33,420 nucleotides of DNA, from contig JAFEBQ010000014.1 of NCBI GenBank assembly GCA_018242585.1, forward strand, positions 1 to 33,420, written 5' to 3'. Below are positions 32,153 through 33,420 of the stretch, one piece after another; position 1 is the stretch's first letter, and each line of letters starts with the position of its first letter. The notes under the pieces were generated by a model, which worked only from the letters and a program-made list of their open reading frames with translations, made no database searches and was not told where the DNA came from. This DNA comes from Planctomycetota bacterium (lineage in GTDB: Bacteria > Planctomycetota > Planctomycetia > Pirellulales > PNKZ01). A program made the position numbers and the translations under genes.

Positions 32153-32220
32153 TGCGATTCTTCTCTCCACTGCCGGTGAGCCGTTCAGTCGAATAGATAT
32201 TGTTGTGTGAAGGAAATATG

Positions 32221-32766
32221 ATGACAGGTAATACTGGGCTGAAGCCTTACATGACAGAAGAGGAGGCTCAAATTATCGACAGCTTTCTCTTGAAATATCA
32301 GCCCAGGCGTTGTCTGGAGTGGGGCATCGGCGGGAGCACCGTCGTATTCTCTCGACATTCATTTATTGAGCAGTGGATCGGGATCGAATGGCACCATGAA
32401 TGGATTAGAAAGGTTCAGCCCTTTGTTTCACCGCGCGTTCAGTTGCACGAAGCGAAACCTCCGTCAACAGAATGTCCCTATGGCTGCCAGGTCAGCATCG
32501 ACACGTTCGTCAACCATCCAGCGATCACTGGCAGCTTCGACTTCATTTTCATCGACGGTGACTATCGATAGCAGTGCATGAGCAAGGCCACTGCGATGCT
32601 TTCGCCGACAGGATTTTGTATGGTCCACGACACGGCGCGGCAGGATATGCATCCCTCGTTTCGCCATTTTGCGCACCACAGGATTTTGACACTTGGCGAG
32701 TTGAACAAGAATCGTGATTGGCACCAAGGGTTGACAGTGCTTTGGAACCATGAGGAGCAACTCTGA
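32221..32766 (+). pseudogene. Class I SAM methyltransferase interrupted by an in-frame TAG
   Basis: Translation from ATG 32221 (AAGGA six bases upstream; ATG 32218 is an alternative) gives CLEWGIGGSTVVFSRH, SAM motif I of the Methyltransf_24 type, then WIGIEWHHEWI and FDFIFIDGDYR, then TAG at 32569-32571. In the same frame the family sequence goes on (MSKATAMLSPTGFCMVHDTA, then TVLWNHEEQL) to a TGA at 32764-32766. There is no frame change. So one codon has become TAG, splitting a ~180-residue enzyme into 116 and ~62 residues. Unless TAG is read through, the enzyme is broken. Confidence 0.8.
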
Positions 32767-32802
32767 AGCACTCGTTGAGTTCAAGACCAGAAAGACCAAC
32801 CA

Positions 32803-33420
32803 ATGAACCACCTTCCTGCAGTCAGTTGCATGTGTTTGACGTTCGGCCGTCCTCAGGTTCTGGAAGAAGCGATCGAGTCGTTTTTGCGACAGGATTATAC
32901 CGGCGGCAAAGAGTTGATCGTCTTGAATGATTGCGCCCAACAAACATTGGTCTTCGATCATCCTGACGTGGCGGTCGTCAATGTTTCCAAAAGGTTCAAG
33001 ACTGTCGGTGAGAAACGAAATGCCTGTGCGGCGCTTGCCAGCCATGACCTGCTGCTCGTCTGGGATGATGACGACATTTTCTTGCCGCATCGGATTTCGT
33101 TTTCGCTCGCGCATTTCGACGCCAAGAAGGGTTTTTTCAAGCCCTCAAAGGCGCTAATGCTGAACAACGGCGCTGTCTCGGGCCCCAAGTCCAACTTGTT
33201 CCACAGTGGCAGTTGCTTCACGCGGGATCTGTTCAACCGGGCCCACGGCTACGCCCACATGGGCTCTGGGCAAGATTTAGACCTTGAGCAGGCGTTTGAG
33301 CGGCTCATCGGTCGAGGGAAAAATTACAACTCCATTAAGCCGGAAGAAATCTTCTACCTTTACCGCTGGGGAGGAACTGGTTCGTTCCACCTTAGTGGCT
33401 TCGGCCGCGATAAACCGGGC
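32803..33420 (+). CDS. Glycosyltransferase family 2-like (GT-A), 3' end beyond window
   Basis: An open frame from ATG 32803 to the window end, 206 codons. It begins like a GT2 enzyme (PAVSCMCLTFGRPQVLEEAI, ESFLRQDYTGGKELIVLND), has the acidic metal/nucleotide-sugar motif LLLVWDDDDIFLPHRI, and then FFKPSKALMLNN and SGSCFTRDLFN in the acceptor part. The ribosome site is weak (AGAAAG). It follows the broken methyltransferase by 36 bp, and is probably co-transcribed with it and the GT4-like gene. Confidence 0.85.
   Translation, partial: MNHLPAVSCMCLTFGRPQVLEEAIESFLRQDYTGGKELIVLNDCAQQTLVFDHPDVAVVNVSKRFKTVGEKRNACAALASHDLLLVWDDDDIFLPHRISFSLAHFDAKKGFFKPSKALMLNNGAVSGPKSNLFHSGSCFTRDLFNRAHGYAHMGSGQDLDLEQAFERLIGRGKNYNSIKPEEIFYLYRWGGTGSFHLSGFGRDKPG

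Noticed and set aside
1..33420. CRISPR arrays, tRNA or rRNA genes
   Set aside because: No regularly spaced repeats and no recognisable tRNA or rRNA sequence were seen; the only repeats are those listed.

Overview
The window looks like part of a planctomycete chromosome, probably of the Pirellula/Blastopirellula kind. This rests on moderately high GC, a giant RHS protein with a poly-serine linker of roughly 155 residues, a lysine/alanine-rich HARE-HTH protein, and a DUF2924 / serine recombinase / small HTH cassette of a type I associate with planctomycete genomes. No rRNA, tRNA or CRISPR array was seen, and the species cannot be fixed from the sequence.

Region 1 (1-16.6 kb) is one end of a prophage or phage-derived element. 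On the minus strand at the left edge lies a terminase large subunit that runs off the window, preceded by a small Nu1-like partner. Then come two small plus-strand genes, one of them HARE-HTH, an orphan ParB-domain/adenine-or-cytosine-N4 methyltransferase, a small membrane protein, and a primase-polymerase/ATPase replication protein, the last three on the minus strand. A divergent control region separates the replication gene from a LexA-like self-cleaving repressor. The repressor opens a long plus-strand run: unknown protein, sigma-like factor, RecE/Exo VIII-like PDDEXK nuclease, Sak4-like RecA-fold ATPase, DUF669 protein, small PDDEXK nuclease, SF2 helicase with zinc ribbon, small proteins, and finally DUF2924, large serine recombinase and a small HTH protein joined by ATGA overlaps. 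The element therefore carries immunity, replication, recombination, packaging and integration functions. Capsid and tail genes would be to the left, outside the window.

Region 2 (16.6-23.2 kb) is an accessory island just beyond the integrase. It starts with a gene remnant and a two-gene unit coding for a three-TM GAF-like sensor protein and a 64-residue partner, which is the best candidate here for an undescribed system. A minus-strand cluster of toxin-antitoxin genes follows (MntA/HepT, a Phd antitoxin whose PIN toxin has been deleted down to 18 codons and joined to half a DUF433 protein, and a nucleotidyltransferase with a 74-residue partner). Next come a DDE integrase-type transposase and an intact 997-bp IS with perfect 19-bp inverted repeats and a 7-bp target duplication, whose transposase frame has no stop inside the element. 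A 46/47-bp direct repeat flanks most of this island.

Region 3 (23.2-33.4 kb) has a 2191-residue RHS/YD-repeat protein (IPT/TIG domain, poly-serine, RHS repeats, RHS core, glycine-zipper C-terminal tip) with a small overlapping membrane protein that may be its immunity partner. Upstream of the RHS gene are an ATP-grasp-like gene, a GT4-type glycosyltransferase divergent from it by only 19 bp, a SAM methyltransferase broken by an in-frame TAG, and a GT2 glycosyltransferase cut by the window end. The last group looks like a surface glycan or protein-modification cluster.
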